A stretch of DNA of 64,000 nt from Neocallimastix lanati (nom. inval.) (GCA_016946835.1 JACVTC010000011.1:177501-241500); one strand, 5' to 3'; numbered from the stretch's first letter, positions 38,269-55,534 are shown. Notes: a model not told the origin generated them from the letters alone. Made by a program: numbers and translations.

Positions 38269-38400
38269 TGTTAACAAATAATTAATCGAATTATCTAATA
38301 GAATTATAGAATTAGAAATTATAAATAAAGGAAAATTTTCATTATTTTCTATTTATATTTCATATAAATAGAAAATAATATTAAAATACTGATTACATTA
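38269..38400 (+). repeat. Probable start of 3' LTR of the plus-strand copia relic
   Basis: TGTTAACAAATAATTAATCG follows the purine-rich tract directly, as copia LTRs do (TGTTA start). A perfect 12-bp hairpin TTTTCTATTTAT / ATAAATAGAAAA with a 7-nt loop lies at 38,345-38,375. The LTR end is not certain, and no matching 5' LTR was recognised upstream of 35,787. Confidence 0.4.
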
Positions 38401-38481
38401 ATTATATATGAAAATATAATTAATTTTAATGTAATATAACACAATTTAGATAAATAAAGCTAAAAATAAATAAATAAATAA

Positions 38482-38517
<36 letters not shown>

Positions 38518-40318
38518 ATAAAAAATAGTAACCATAATTTATAATGTAAAAAAAGTAAATAAATAAATAAATAGATTCAAAAATTAGAAATAATAGTTTC
38601 CATAATATATATATAACAAATTTTTATAAAATAATATAAAAAAATGATAACAAAATATATTATTTATAATAAACTTCAATTCGTTAAATGTTTCTTTATA
38701 TAATAATTTCATATAAATAATATAAAATTTTATATTAAAGAAATAATGTTAGATATAATGTGATAATATAATAATAATTTTTTTTTAAATTATGTATATA
38801 TAATTTATATATAAATTATATATATATAAATTATATATAAATTATATATATATAATATATTTTTTTAATTATATATACATTTTTTATATAATGTCCCACA
38901 TCATATTAATTTACTATTCAAATATATTTAGATGAATCCCATACAAAAACAAACAAATTAAGAAAACAAATAAACGAACATTTTATGAATGGAATAGAAT
39001 TATTAATAAATATCATTTGATATAATTTCTTAATAAACAAATAAACAAATAATAAAAACAATAAAAAAAAAAAAAAATTAAAAAAAAAGAAAAAAAATTT
39101 GTATTAATTATTAAAATAATAATAATCATACATAATTATATTCATATATATCTACATATATCTATACCATTTGTTATTTAGTATTATATTTTTAATTTAT
39201 TATTATTATTATTACGATTATCATTATCATTAATTTTATTATTATATATAGTCTTTATTATTTCTGTTATTTCTATTATTGATAATTAAATTTTGATAAT
39301 GTTTGATTTAAATATAAAATTAATCATGGTTTTAATATAAATTTAAATATTATATTAAAATTATGATTTAGTTAATAATGAAATATAAACAGTTATCAAT
39401 TATATGTATTACTATTAAGTAAAATTAGTTATATAAAGTAATATTAATTATATATTGCTCTAATATATAATCCATATTTTATAAATTTATTAAATTTAAA
39501 GACAGTAAATTAATTTAATGGTAACTAATTATTATTGAAAAGAAAATATAATAAACTTGAGATAATTATCTTGATATTACCAACATATACTATATAACAT
39601 AATAAATTATATGTATGTATATATATTATATGTATATATATATGAATCCGTACTATACTTTTCTATGCAATTTATTGTATAAAATATTTATAACAAAAAA
39701 GTTGTATGAATGTATATATATATATAATCTATATTTACATATATATGATATATATATATATACTATTCGAATAACTTATATACATAAAAGATGTGTTAAT
39801 ATATTCTGACTCCTATACTCCTATAAAGGATAAAGCTATTAGTAAATATCATTATTTACTATTTCATATTATATTTATATTATATGATTTATATATATAT
39901 TAAATATTATAAATAGTTTTCATTATTGATTTATTGAGATAAAAGAAATATCATGAAAAATAGTTTTAATATGAAATTAATTTTATCTTAAAAAAGTATT
40001 ATGTTATTTTTATCATTTTGATTGTAAGTTTTTCCATTAAAAAAATTTTTTTTTGAAGTTGATTAGTCATGAAACGTCTATTTGGATTAGCACTATGTAT
40101 ATTAATATATGAATATTAGAAGTAGTTTATTTCTATATAACATATACCTTAATTAAAATTTATAAAGTTTGTTTATTTTTATATATTAATTTGAGAGACA
40201 TTGTTTATTTTTATATATTATGTAACATTCTATTTCCACTATTATGATATGATTTTTTATTTTTATAATACAATTACTAAATTTAATATTATATATATTT
40301 TTTAGATTAGGAATTAAA

Positions 40319-40349
<31 letters not shown>

Positions 40350-40549
40350 TTTTTTTTTAATTTTAAGATAAATTTGAATGAAATATAAAATATTAATTGA
40401 AGATGATAAGATAATAATCAAAATTTCAAATATGATTTTGTCTAGATGTTATAACTTATTAATAATTTCCTCATTTCTGTGTATTATAATTATTTGGTGA
40501 ATTATTTTAACATATTAAAAAGTGATAAAAATTTTTGAAACTTTTTAAA

Positions 40550-40580
<31 letters not shown>

Positions 40581-41930
40581 AAATACATAAAATCAATGTA
40601 AACGTAAAATTTAAAATTTAAAAAACTTTATATTATGTAAATATGTAAATAATTTATAAATTAATAAGTTTTATTTTATTTCATTTTAATTATTTTATTT
40701 TATTATATTTTTATTATATTTTTATTATATTTTTATTTTTTATTATATTTTTATATATTATAAATATTATAAATATTTTATTATTTATATTATACTTTTT
40801 ATATATTTAACTAAATAATTAATTTTTATTTTTTAAAATAGTTTATAATTAAAGAAAATTATAAAAAGAATACTTTTTCTTTATGTTAATTCTTTACAAT
40901 TCAAAGTAGTTAAAATTATTATAATAGTGAAATTGCCAAATTAAATATATTTTTATTAATAAAATTAGTTTAATAATATTAAAATATGAATTTATAAAAT
41001 TTAGTATTTGATTAAATGAATTATAAAATAAATAAATAATTTTAATAAATGTATTAATAAAATTATATTTATATTATTAAATTACATAAATAAATATAAC
41101 TTCTCCCAGTAAGAGATATTGAATATATATATATATATAATTTTTTTTTTAATAGAACTTTGAATAGGATTTAAGATAGTAATAATATTATTTCTTAAAT
41201 GATATTTATCTTTTTTTAATTAGAAAAATAATATTTCTTCTTAATATTTATATTTATTTTTTATTATAAAATTCATTTATATTTTAGTTTTTTGTTTTGG
41301 AGTTGATTTACTATAATAAAAAAAACTATAAATGTTTGTTTAATAAAATTTATGTATTGTATTAATTTCTTTATTTAATTTTATATTGATTTAACCATTT
41401 AATTATTAAATTGGGATAAATAGGATATATATATATATAATTATTATTGAGGTTTTATTATTATAAAATTTTTAATATATATTTATAATTATTATTGAGG
41501 TTTTATTATTATAAAATTTTTAATATATTTTGTAATATAAAATTTATTTTTATTTTTACTGTCTATCAGTAATGATTAATAAAAATTTTATTTCTGGTCA
41601 TATAAAGCTAATTAATGTTTAATAAGTTTTATAAGTTTTATTAATGAAATTTATTTTGTTCAAAATATTTAATGCTCATTAAGTTTTATTTTATTTTTTT
41701 TTTCAATACTATTTATAAAGTGAATGAAATTTAACAGAAAGTTTTTTTTTTAATGAAATTAAAAAAAAAAATTTATTTACATAAATATATTAATTTTATT
41801 TTATTTTATATTATTTATTTATGTAAATTTGTATAAATATATTAATTTTATTTTATTTTTATCAATAATAAATGCAATTTTGATACATAATATTTATTAA
41901 AATACTCTAAAAAAAATACACACATATATA
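38401..41930. other. Gene-poor AT-rich DNA
   Basis: No gene is seen. It contains an A run of about 28 (38,487-38,515), TA/TATAAAT repeats near 38,800-38,860, TTA units at 40,321-40,348 and a tandem duplication described separately. The ORF at 39,615-39,809 is Tyr/Ile-rich AT noise. Confidence 0.7.
41438..41530. repeat. Tandem duplication, ~46-bp unit
   Basis: TAATTATTATTGAGGTTTTA and the following bases to TTTTTAATATAT occur twice in a row, starting at about 41,439 and 41,485, nearly identical. Confidence 0.85.
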
Positions 41931-42270
41931 ATAGGTACCCATCTCGCATTGGTGCCCAACAGTTATTGCTGTAGTTGTGGTGATATATGGCATATTCCTA
42001 CATTTATCTTCATTGACCATGAGCATCGGAACAAAAACCATTCAATCCCTCTAGTGGGTGTAATCATTGGTGTGTTGGAATTTGATTCGCCTAATTCCTA
42101 TAGAATTAACCGAAGACATCATCAAGACCTATGATTAAGTTGTCACATAGTATTAGGGTTGGGTGAATAAGCAGCCAAGGAAAGCTTTTTGGATACCGTT
42201 GTGGTTGTATGATACCCCAAGATAGAAAATCTCAGTGCTCATTTGGTATTATAATGTTGTAATGCTAATA
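41930..42270. other. GC-enriched island, unidentified (possible RNA gene or SINE)
   Basis: About 330 bp from GGTACCCATCTCGCATTGG to GGTATTATAATG have clearly higher GC and no homopolymers, in sharp contrast to several kb of flanking DNA. The only ORF (41,949-42,134, 61 aa) matches nothing I recognise. Short perfect inverted repeats exist, such as TAATTC-CTATA-GAATTA (42,092-42,108) and CCAAGGAAAGCTTTTTGG (about 42,176-42,193). GATTAAGTTGTCACATAGTA followed by TTAGGGTTGGGTGA faintly recalls the 3' half of 5S rRNA, but the rest does not fit. It may be a structured RNA, a SINE or a gene relic. Confidence 0.4.
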
Positions 42271-42290
42271 TAATAAATATTTAATCATTA

Positions 42291-42334
42291 TTAATTAAAG
42301 GTATTTTTATTATTATAAAATTACCTTTAATTAA
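42291..42334. repeat. Perfect 13-bp hairpin
   Basis: TTAATTAAAGGTA (42,291-42,303) and TACCTTTAATTAA (42,322-42,334) are perfect inverted repeats around an AT loop, directly followed by an A run. It lies just downstream of the GC-enriched island and could act as a terminator-like or processing structure, or be chance. Confidence 0.5.
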
Positions 42335-46351
<4,017 letters not shown>

Positions 46352-47323
46352 ATGGTAATTATTTTTTATACTAAATAAATTTAAATAATGATAATAAAAT
46401 ATTAATAATATATAAATAATTTTAAATTATATTTAAAGGATGAGGAAGTAAGTTCGTATGCTTTAAAAGTGGTGTTTCCATTAATATTTTGGATGGCTGT
46501 AGTATATTTTATAATATCAAAGATATATTTAATATATTATTTCTTTATACGGAAAAATTATAGATATATTGAAGACCATACAAAAGAAGAACAATGTTTA
46601 AAATGTACAGAAGCAAATTGTTCAAAAAGAGGTGTAAATATATCAAATGATTTTTTAGGTCCTAGTACTATTTATAATGAAAAAGTAAAAATAAAAAGCA
46701 ATTTAGAAATAATTGAAGATCATATGTATAATTTAAAACCAAATAATATTGAAGATATTAATGATATTACTTTAAATCATGAAAATGATTTAAAGACTGT
46801 AACAAATAATACTCAAAAATCTGGTAAATCTTATACTTCAAATATTTCTAATGCTACATATGTAAATGCACTTGATGAAAAAAGTTATAATAGCAGTAAG
46901 AATAAATCACTACATAAATCAATCAGTAAATCAATGAGCAAATTATATGGAATTTCTAATTCTAATGATACATTAAATTATCAGTATGGTAGTTATGGAA
47001 ATACAAGAGTTTATGGCGGAAAAGTTAGAAATAATAAAGTTATGAGTAACGATAAATATCAATATGTTCACAAATCAATAAGTAAAAATAGTAATAAATC
47101 AGTACAGAATTATGTAAGCTTCAATAAAGTATTCAAAGAGCGAAGTCATTGTAATTGTGAATGTCATACTAAAGAATATACAAAAATAAGAGTAAAATTT
47201 AAGCCATTTGATTTAAAATCAAAAAATAATCATGAATTTATTTATTGGTCATTTTTTATATGCCTTGAAATAAATACAGTCATGATTATTTTATTTGGTT
47301 TATTTAGTGTATTTCCAGAATAA
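46352..47323 (+). CDS. Predicted two-segment membrane protein, function unknown
   Basis: The main open frame (46,439-47,323) has no ATG near its beginning, and it is preceded by an acceptor-like TTTAAAG. A model with a 3-nt first exon (ATG, 46,352-46,354), an 84-nt intron (GTAATT...AAAG) and a second exon 46,439-47,323 gives 295 residues starting MDEEVSSYALK. Residues about 11-39 (VVFPLIFWMAVVYFIISKIY and following) form a hydrophobic segment, followed by a basic RKNYR; a second hydrophobic segment lies at the C-terminus (YWSFFICLEINTVMIILFGL, about 270-290). The middle is hydrophilic, Ser/Asn/Lys-rich and likely disordered, with two Cys clusters (CLKCTEANC near 57 and HCNCECH near 230). This suggests both ends in a membrane with a long loop. 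I do not recognise the family. The 5' model is a guess; a longer upstream exon is possible. Confidence 0.6.
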
Positions 47324-47539
47324 AAAAAAATTATAGTTAATATTTTAAATCTATTATATATCATTCAATTTATGAAAAATAATATAAAAGTTTTTATATT
47401 TAATTATTATTTTTTTTTGTACATTTTAGAAGTTTTGAAGTAAAAAGAAATAGTTAACAAAATATATATATAATAATAAAAAAAATGTAAATATAGAAAT
47501 ACAATATTTAGTTTATATATATTTAGTCAAAACAAAAAC

Positions 47540-47582
<43 letters not shown>

Positions 47583-47867
47583 AAAGAATAATAATTTAAA
47601 AAAAAAATAATTTAACGAAAAAAATAATTTTAAAAAAAAAAATAATTTAAAAAAAAAATAATAATTTTAATAATTTAACATTATTTCTTTTCATTTGTTT
47701 TTAATAAACAAAAAATAATATACCATCAAAGAAAAGAAATAAAGAGATTAAATAAATGTTGAATATTTATTTAATCAATACTATAAACTGTGTTATTAAA
47801 TAATAGTTAAATAATAAAAATAACACAAATTAAATAATTTAATTATTAATTATCTATATACCACAAT

Positions 47868-47900
<33 letters not shown>

Positions 47901-48819
47901 CTAATATAATAAAATTTTGATAAAATAATAAAATAAGTATTTGTAAATATTAGTGAAAGTGTATTTTTCTAATAAGAAAAAATAGGTATATTATTATTGT
48001 AATTACTATTATATAAAAAAATTTTTAAAAGTTGAATTTACTATTTAGTTATGTATCCATGATTTATTATATACTTTATAAGTTCTTGTATCCATAAATT
48101 GTTATACATTTTATAGAATATTTTTATATGTTAATTCTTAGTACCTAAATAAGATTCAATTAAGGTATATGAATTTTTATACGTTAAATTTATTCTTGGT
48201 AATACAACATAATATAAACAATAATTTATTTTTGGTAATACAACATAATATAATTAATAAAGTTATTTTTAATTTGTATTTTTTTTTTTTTTTTGAAAAA
48301 AAAAATGAATCATAAATATAAATATATTTTGTGTAACCTTCTTTTCAATATATAAGTAATATATATTTTTATTTTTTTCTTTTTTTTTTTTTATTATTTT
48401 TATTTTTATTTTTATTTTTTTTTTTTTTTAATTTTTAAACATTGTTAAAAGTATTATTTTTTATGTTAATACTAGTAATAATTCATTGATAAAGATAATA
48501 ATATTAAATGATAATAATTTTAATAAAAAACTATTATTTATTAATAAATAAAACAATAAATAGTTATTTTCTTATTAAAATTATTAATAATTTTTTTATA
48601 TTAAATAAATAATTATTAATAAAATTATTTTTTTTTTAAATATGTATTTTAAATGTAATATATAATAATAAATAATAAATAATTAATTATAAATAAATAA
48701 TAAACAATAAATAAATAATAAATAATAAATAATAAATAAATAATAAATAATAAATAAATAATAAATAATAAAATAATAAATAATAAGTAATAATTAATAA
48801 AAAAAATAAATAATAAATG
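47324..48819. other. AT-rich intergenic DNA
   Basis: No gene is seen. It holds an A run of about 40 (47,540-47,579), (AAT)n at 47,869-47,897, T-rich repeats at 48,365-48,430 and an AATAAAT-type array at 48,660-48,785. Confidence 0.7.
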
Positions 48820-48825
48820 TTGAAA

Positions 48826-49136
48826 TGGGAGAGTTGCATTTTTCCAAATTGCATTTCGCTAAGTGGAGTATTGATATAAATAAATGATTAAATAAATAAA
48901 TATTAATTCGAAATAATTTTTTTTAAACTTGTTTTTATTCAATATTAATAATATTTAATTTTATTTATTTATTTATTTATTTAATAATTTTCAACTTGGC
49001 TAAATTCAACTTAGCGAAAATCAACTTAGCGAATTGCAATTTGGCTAAATGCTACATTTCTTAATACGCCACATGCTTTCAAAAATGGCGAAATACAACC
49101 TGGAGAAATGTAATTTGGTTAAATACCCCACTCCCA
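48826..49136. mobile_element. Fold-back MITE, copy 2
   Basis: This 311-bp element runs from TGGGAGAGTTGCATTTTTCC to ...AAATACCCCACTCCCA. It is closely similar along its whole length to 22,994-23,276, including the shared interior AATACGCCACATG(C/G)TTTCAAAAA. Its ends are inverted repeats (TGGGAG...CTCCCA with reiterated TTGCATTTCGC-type motifs inside). TTGAAA at 48,820-48,825 and again at 49,137-49,142 is a likely 6-bp target-site duplication. No coding capacity. Confidence 0.82.
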
Positions 49137-49228
49137 TTGAAACATATTGTAATTAATGTATAAGCCACAATGAAACAATATAAAAGCATTTAATTTAGAA
49201 TAATTAGGCGCTAGTAATTCTTTATCAT

Positions 49229-51162
49229 AAAATATATTAATAAAATTGACATAATTATAAACTATAAATTCATGACTCTTAACAGATTAAGAGTCTCATC
49301 TGACTCTTAAAAGGATTATTAGCAAAAGAATCTTTTGAAAGAAAACAATATAATGTTAAATAAAAAAAAAAATTTTTAATTGAATTGAATTTTAAATTAT
49401 GATAAAAGCTACTCATTATGTCTGTCAATTTTAGGAAAACTAATAAAACTTATAACAAAATTGAAGAAATGCGTAAAATATAAAACAGTTAATAAAATGA
49501 AGTTATTGCAATTTAAGTAAAACTCTAAAAATATAAAAATAATTATTTAATAAGAAAAAACATGCTTAAACGTATATAAAAGAAAATTATATATTTTCAT
49601 ACTAGAGACTCTTAATTGAAATTATAATTTGATATTTTAACAAATAAACTTTTGGCTATTAGTAATATAATATGTCTATACATGAAGGAATCTACTATGT
49701 GATAGACTATTTCGCCCAATTAATATATAAAATAAAATTTAATAATATATTAAAAAAATTTAAACAATCATATATTAGTTAATGATTCTTTTTAAATGAC
49801 AAAATACATTATTTAAAGTATAGCTAATTTTAAAGCGTATTTATACATATCAAACGCATATATATTAATATAAACTACAATAATGGAGGAGACTATATGT
49901 CAGAGATCCCATACAAAATAATTTAAAATATAATATTCCAAATATTTAAGGGAAATATAATAGAATGGTAATTCCTAGGGTACATTCTAACAATAATAGT
50001 ATTATTAAATTTAGCGTGAAATAAGTTTAGATAATAACTAATTCAATATAATCATAATGCAAACTTTCGTGATGAAAGGTATAATAAAATAATAAATATA
50101 ACCATGAGTTATATATAAATGGATGATGTTTATCCATCTATAAACTATATTTAATGATTGAAAAGTATTTAAAATTATTAAATTTTTATAATTAATATTT
50201 TAATGATGAGAAAATCCAATTATATAATATCCTTTTAAAAATTTGGATTTTAGGGGGAAGTAGATAAAATAAAGTAAAGAACTTAAAATAGTAAAAAAAA
50301 AAAAGTTGCTTAACAGATTCTTTGAGCTAATTATTTAAAAATAATATTTATCTTAGAAATAAATAAAATAGCCTAATAGTGAAAATTAATAAAAATTAAC
50401 CTTACAAAAAAAAAAAAATTAACTGAAATATTGAATTTTAATCAATTATGAAACAATCTATATTATTTACTAATAAGTTTAAATGACTAGAATAATATAA
50501 TTAATTATAAATACAATCAATTTTAATTCCCCAAGACTATGATTTATCAAGAACACCAATATATAATTAACAATTTTTTTAATAGTTGTTGCTAAAACTA
50601 CAAAGCGAAAATATATAAAAGTTAGCGCTAATATAAAAAACGGATTATAATCGAAAGTGATGTAAAACCCAACATATAAGAGGTATTCACACAAAAATTG
50701 AGATGGTATAATATCACCCTTCAAGAGAAAGGTTTTCATCATATAAATGGTAATATTAACCATATATTATAAGAGATGTTTTAGATACATCTAATATTAA
50801 TGGTGTAATAATATTAAATATTTAGTATTAGATTATAAATATATTTAAGAAACTATTTTGGCGATATTTAAATTGAATTAAATAATTAATATATTGTAAA
50901 AATATTTTATTCGTGTAAAATTAAAGGTTAATTTAAAATAGGAATAAATAATAGTTTAATAATATAAAGTTAATATTGTAAAATAGGATAATTTTATATT
51001 CACATATTCACCAGTAAACCAATTTATTCATCAACGAATAACTAGGTTTAAGGGGGAATGTTAGAATATGTGAAATGCATGAAAAATAAGCTTCAAATGT
51101 ATTGAAACAAAATATTGATAAAATTAACATATTTATAAACTATAAATTCATGACTCTTAACA
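49229..51162 (+). mobile_element. LTR-retroelement relic, ~1.9 kb
   Basis: A direct repeat ending in CATGACTCTTAACA lies at 49,229-49,284 and 51,107-51,162; at least the last 30 bases are identical. The right copy is preceded by a typical polypurine tract (TTTAAGGGGGAA, 51,047-51,058) and starts TGTTAGAATATGTGAAATGC at 51,059, giving a TG...CA LTR of 104 bp. The left copy has lost or diverged in its first half. The interior (49,285-51,058) has fewer homopolymers than flanking DNA but no readable gag, integrase or reverse transcriptase, so the superfamily is open, with copia favoured by the polypurine/LTR junction. Just after the left repeat lies a perfect 9-bp hairpin TTAAGAGTC / GACTCTTAA (49,288-49,311). 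A minus-strand ORF at 50,479-50,763 is not credible. Confidence 0.6.
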
Positions 51163-51291
51163 ATAAATAATAAATAATAAATAATAAATAATAAATAATA
51201 AATAATAAATAATAAATAATAAATAATAAATAATAAATAATAAATAATAAATAATAAATAATAAATAATAAATAATAAATAATAAATAATA
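51163..51291. repeat. (AATAAAT)n heptanucleotide array
   Basis: About 18 units of a 7-bp repeat directly after the right LTR. The reverse-strand Ile/Tyr/Leu ORF over it is an artefact. Confidence 0.93.
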
Positions 51292-51812
51292 ATACATAAT
51301 ACATAATACATAATAAATAATAAAAAAGTAATAAGTAATAAGTAATAAGTAATCATTAGTAAATAAAAAAAAAAATACATTAATAATTAATTAAGAAGAA
51401 AGATTATTGTTAAAGAGAACTAGTAAAAATAATTTATTATAAATATTAACTACAAGATAGGTTTAAAGTAATAAAATTAAAAAACCATTAGTCACTTTAT
51501 AAGGTAAATTATAAATTTATGTTTCATATAAATCAATTAAAAAATTATAGAAAAGATTGATATAATAAATTATTATATGTTATTAGAAGATTTATGTTAT
51601 TAAATAGAGAAATTTTTTAGGTTAGGATAGATGGATTAAAAAATTAATATTTTTAAATGTATATTGTCATTAATAATGACAAATCAATAAATTAATTGTT
51701 CAATACTTTTTTTTTTTTAATTGATTTTTAATAAATAAATTAATTTGCTATAAAATAAAAAAATTTTTTTTTCTTCTTTTAATCGAAATACTAAAAATTT
51801 TATTTATTGAAA
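51292..51812. other. AT-rich intergenic DNA, 5' flank of the dehydratase gene
   Basis: No gene is seen. AATACATAATACATA repeats continue to about 51,320. The segment before the ATG is A/T-rich, and no promoter element can be singled out. Confidence 0.6.
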
Positions 51813-53808
51813 ATGGCAAATAAGAAGGCTACTAGAGCAACTCCAAGAAAAGCACAAACACCAAAACGTAAATATTTTATAAACTATTTAAATATTATAT
51901 TATTAGATAATAGCTAAATAGAATTATTTAATTATTTGAATTTATTTATTTTTTAAAATTGAATTTTTTTTAAAAAAAAAAGAAAAAAAGTAATTTTTTC
52001 TATTATTATTAGATGATTTTATTATTGTTATTTTATATTAATATAAATTGGCATTATTATTGTTATTTTTTCTTTTATTTAATTTAGAAGTAATAAATTT
52101 ATAATTAAAAATAATTATTTATAATATATATATTTTAATTTACCTTAAATTGGCATTATTATTGTTATTTTTTCTTTTATTTAATTTAGAAGTAATAAAT
52201 TTATAATTAAAAATAATTATTTATAATATATATATTTTAATTTACCTTAATAATAAAATGATAATTTAATGTTTATTATTTTTTTTTTATTTTTTTATTT
52301 TTTATTTTTATTTAATAATAAAATGATAATTTATTATTTATTATTATTATTTTTTTTTTATTATTTTTTTATTTTATTTTTATTTTTATTTTTTATTATT
52401 ATTTTTTTTTAACTTAATTTATATATTAGATTTTTTTTTATTTATTTTAATTATTTTTAATAACCTGACAAATTATATTTTTATTTTATTATATATATAT
52501 ATATATTATATAAAATAAAATACTTTAATGGTTTACTTAATGATTTAAATTAATGGATAATTCATCAAAAATTAATAGGAAGAAAGGAAAAACCTTTATT
52601 TGTAAAGTTATATTTATTCCTTTACAATATACTTTCTTTTTCTGGCTGGGGTTATGTTTTATTCCTTGTTGTTAAAACATTAATTGATACTAATGGAGAT
52701 TACACTAAGGTTTATGATAATATTAGAAATGAATTAACTATTGTTCAGTCTTGTGCTACATTAGAGGTAAATATTTTTAAAATTGTTAAATTTAATATTA
52801 TTTTTTAATTTTATATTCATAAGATTAATTAAATTATATTCTTATTTTTTTTTTTTTTTTTATTTTTATTTTTCATAATAATACATATAAAGATTTTACA
52901 TTCTATTATAAGTAAGAATAATATATATTAATATATAAATATATATTTTATTAATAATTGAAACAAAATATTAATCTGAGAATCTAATTTCATTAAAAAA
53001 TATATTATGAACAATATTAATATTATATACTTTTTATTTTATTTTATTATATAATATATTTATTTATTTATTATTATTATTTTTTTTTTTTTTGCTTCTT
53101 TTTCAGGATTCGTTCCTTCTCCAGTATTCACTACTACTTGCCAAGTTTTCTCAAGACTCTTTGTTAGTTGTTTCATTTTATATTATACTAATGACCCAAA
53201 GGTACTATTTATTTTATTCATAAAAGCTGAATATATTTTATATTATTATTATTATTATTATTAATATAATCATTATATTTAAATAATTATTAATTATTAT
53301 TATTAAATAATTATATAATATTACCAATAATAAATATATATATTCGTATTTACGTATATATAACTAAAAAATAATAAAAGACTTATCAAAGTCCATTTTT
53401 AACTTCCATGGTTATTGCCTGGTCTGTTACTGAAGTAATTAGATATTTATACTATGCTTTAAATATCTTTAAGATTCAAATTAAGTTACTTACTTGGATA
53501 AGGTAAGAAACAGGTTTATATATATATATATATACATTATATACATTATATAATAATTTTTTTGCTATTTTATTATTATGGAAATTTATTATTATTGTTA
53601 TTATTATTATTATATTATTATTACTATTATTATCTTTATAGATACACTTTCTTCTATATTCTTTACCCAATTGGTGCTTCTAGTGAATGCGTTTTAATTT
53701 ATACTTCTATTCCAGCAGTTATTAAAATTCACCAATATTGTCCATACGTCAACTATATTGTTCTTGCTTCTTATATTCCATGTAAGAAATAAATAATATT
53801 ATATATTC

Positions 53809-53841
<33 letters not shown>

Positions 53842-54038
53842 TTAATAAATTTAAGAGATTGTATATAATTATAACAATGTTAATTTTTTTTTTTTTTTTT
53901 TTTTTAATTTTTATTTTTAATTTTGTTTTCTTTTATATAATTATTAATAATAAATACTTAGTCTTCCCAATACTTTACATGCACATGATTAAACAACGTA
54001 AACATGTTCTTGGTGGAAAGAAGAAGAAGACTCAATAA
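51813..54038 (+). CDS. PHS1: Very-long-chain 3-hydroxyacyl-CoA dehydratase (PHS1/HACD family)
   Basis: Seven exons: 51813-51867, 52579-52766, 52893-52911 (19 nt), 53107-53201, 53381-53502, 53642-53781, 53962-54038. They join in frame to 231 residues, close to the usual fungal length. The enzyme removes water from 3-hydroxyacyl-CoA, the third step of very-long-chain fatty acid elongation in the ER membrane. The family signature is clear: LYLFLYNILSFSGWGYVLF near the N-terminus, SPVFTTTCQVFSRL in the middle, WSVTEVIRYLYYAL, and LYPIGASSE, which carries the catalytic Tyr (168) and Glu (175) seven residues apart as in yeast Phs1. Several hydrophobic segments fit a polytopic protein. The last four residues, KKTQ, are a KKXX-type ER retrieval signal. 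The start has a lysine-rich N-terminus (MANKKATRATPRK). All junctions follow GT-AG; the 19-nt exon restores ILHSII before FVPSP, where relatives have a similar sequence. Confidence 0.95.
52045..52248. repeat. 102-bp tandem duplication in intron 1 of the dehydratase gene
   Basis: The unit beginning AAATTGGCATTATTATTG and ending TTTAATTTACCTT is present twice, at 52,045-52,146 and 52,147-52,248, with no difference that I can see. It is probably recent. Confidence 0.92.
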
Positions 54039-54770
<732 letters not shown>

Positions 54771-55007
54771 ATGTCATTTAGTAGAACACCATTTATATCT
54801 TCACCTTCACCACTTCTACAGAAAAAGAAGGAACAAAAGAAAAAGGAACCATTATTCAAAGATATTCCAATATGGGTTAAAAAAGAAAATATTTATTTTA
54901 ATAAACTATTACAAGACATAGAAGAAAAAAATTTATTAGAAAGCAATGGATCCTTTACTCGCCTAAAAGAATATTATGATGTATATTGTTTTATTATTAT
55001 TATTAAT

Positions 55008-55047
<40 letters not shown>

Positions 55048-55498
55048 ATTTTTATTTTTTGAAATATTTATATTTATATTTATATTTATAATTGTAAATT
55101 AATTGGATTTTTAATTTCTTAAAATTATTCATATTTATTTATTGTTAATAATTTTAAAATCTTGAAATTTCATTTCATTTCATTTCATTTTTTTTTTCTA
55201 TATTTTAATTTATAATATGTGAATATTAATAATCACAACTAAAATAATAACAATAATAAATAAATAATATTCATTATATAATAAAGATTGAGGATTATAA
55301 ATCAACAAAAAAAGAATATTTAGAAAATAAATTACTATATGAACTTGTATTGGATTTAGTAAATGGGGTTAAAGTTGCTGATAGTACTGGAAATATGAAT
55401 GAAGTTAATAAAGCAAAGGTAATTAATAAAAAAGAAAATGTATATTTAAAAAAAAAAGAAACATATATATATATTATAATATTGTATATATATATATA

Positions 55499-55534
<36 letters not shown>

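Noticed and set aside
46469-47323. Translation start at GTG 46,469
   Set aside because: Eukaryotic nuclear genes start at ATG; the frame is open upstream to a splice acceptor, so a spliced start fits better.
51093-51380. 95-residue minus-strand membrane-like ORF
   Set aside because: It is a reading of the heptanucleotide array (repeated YYLLFI) and has no other support.
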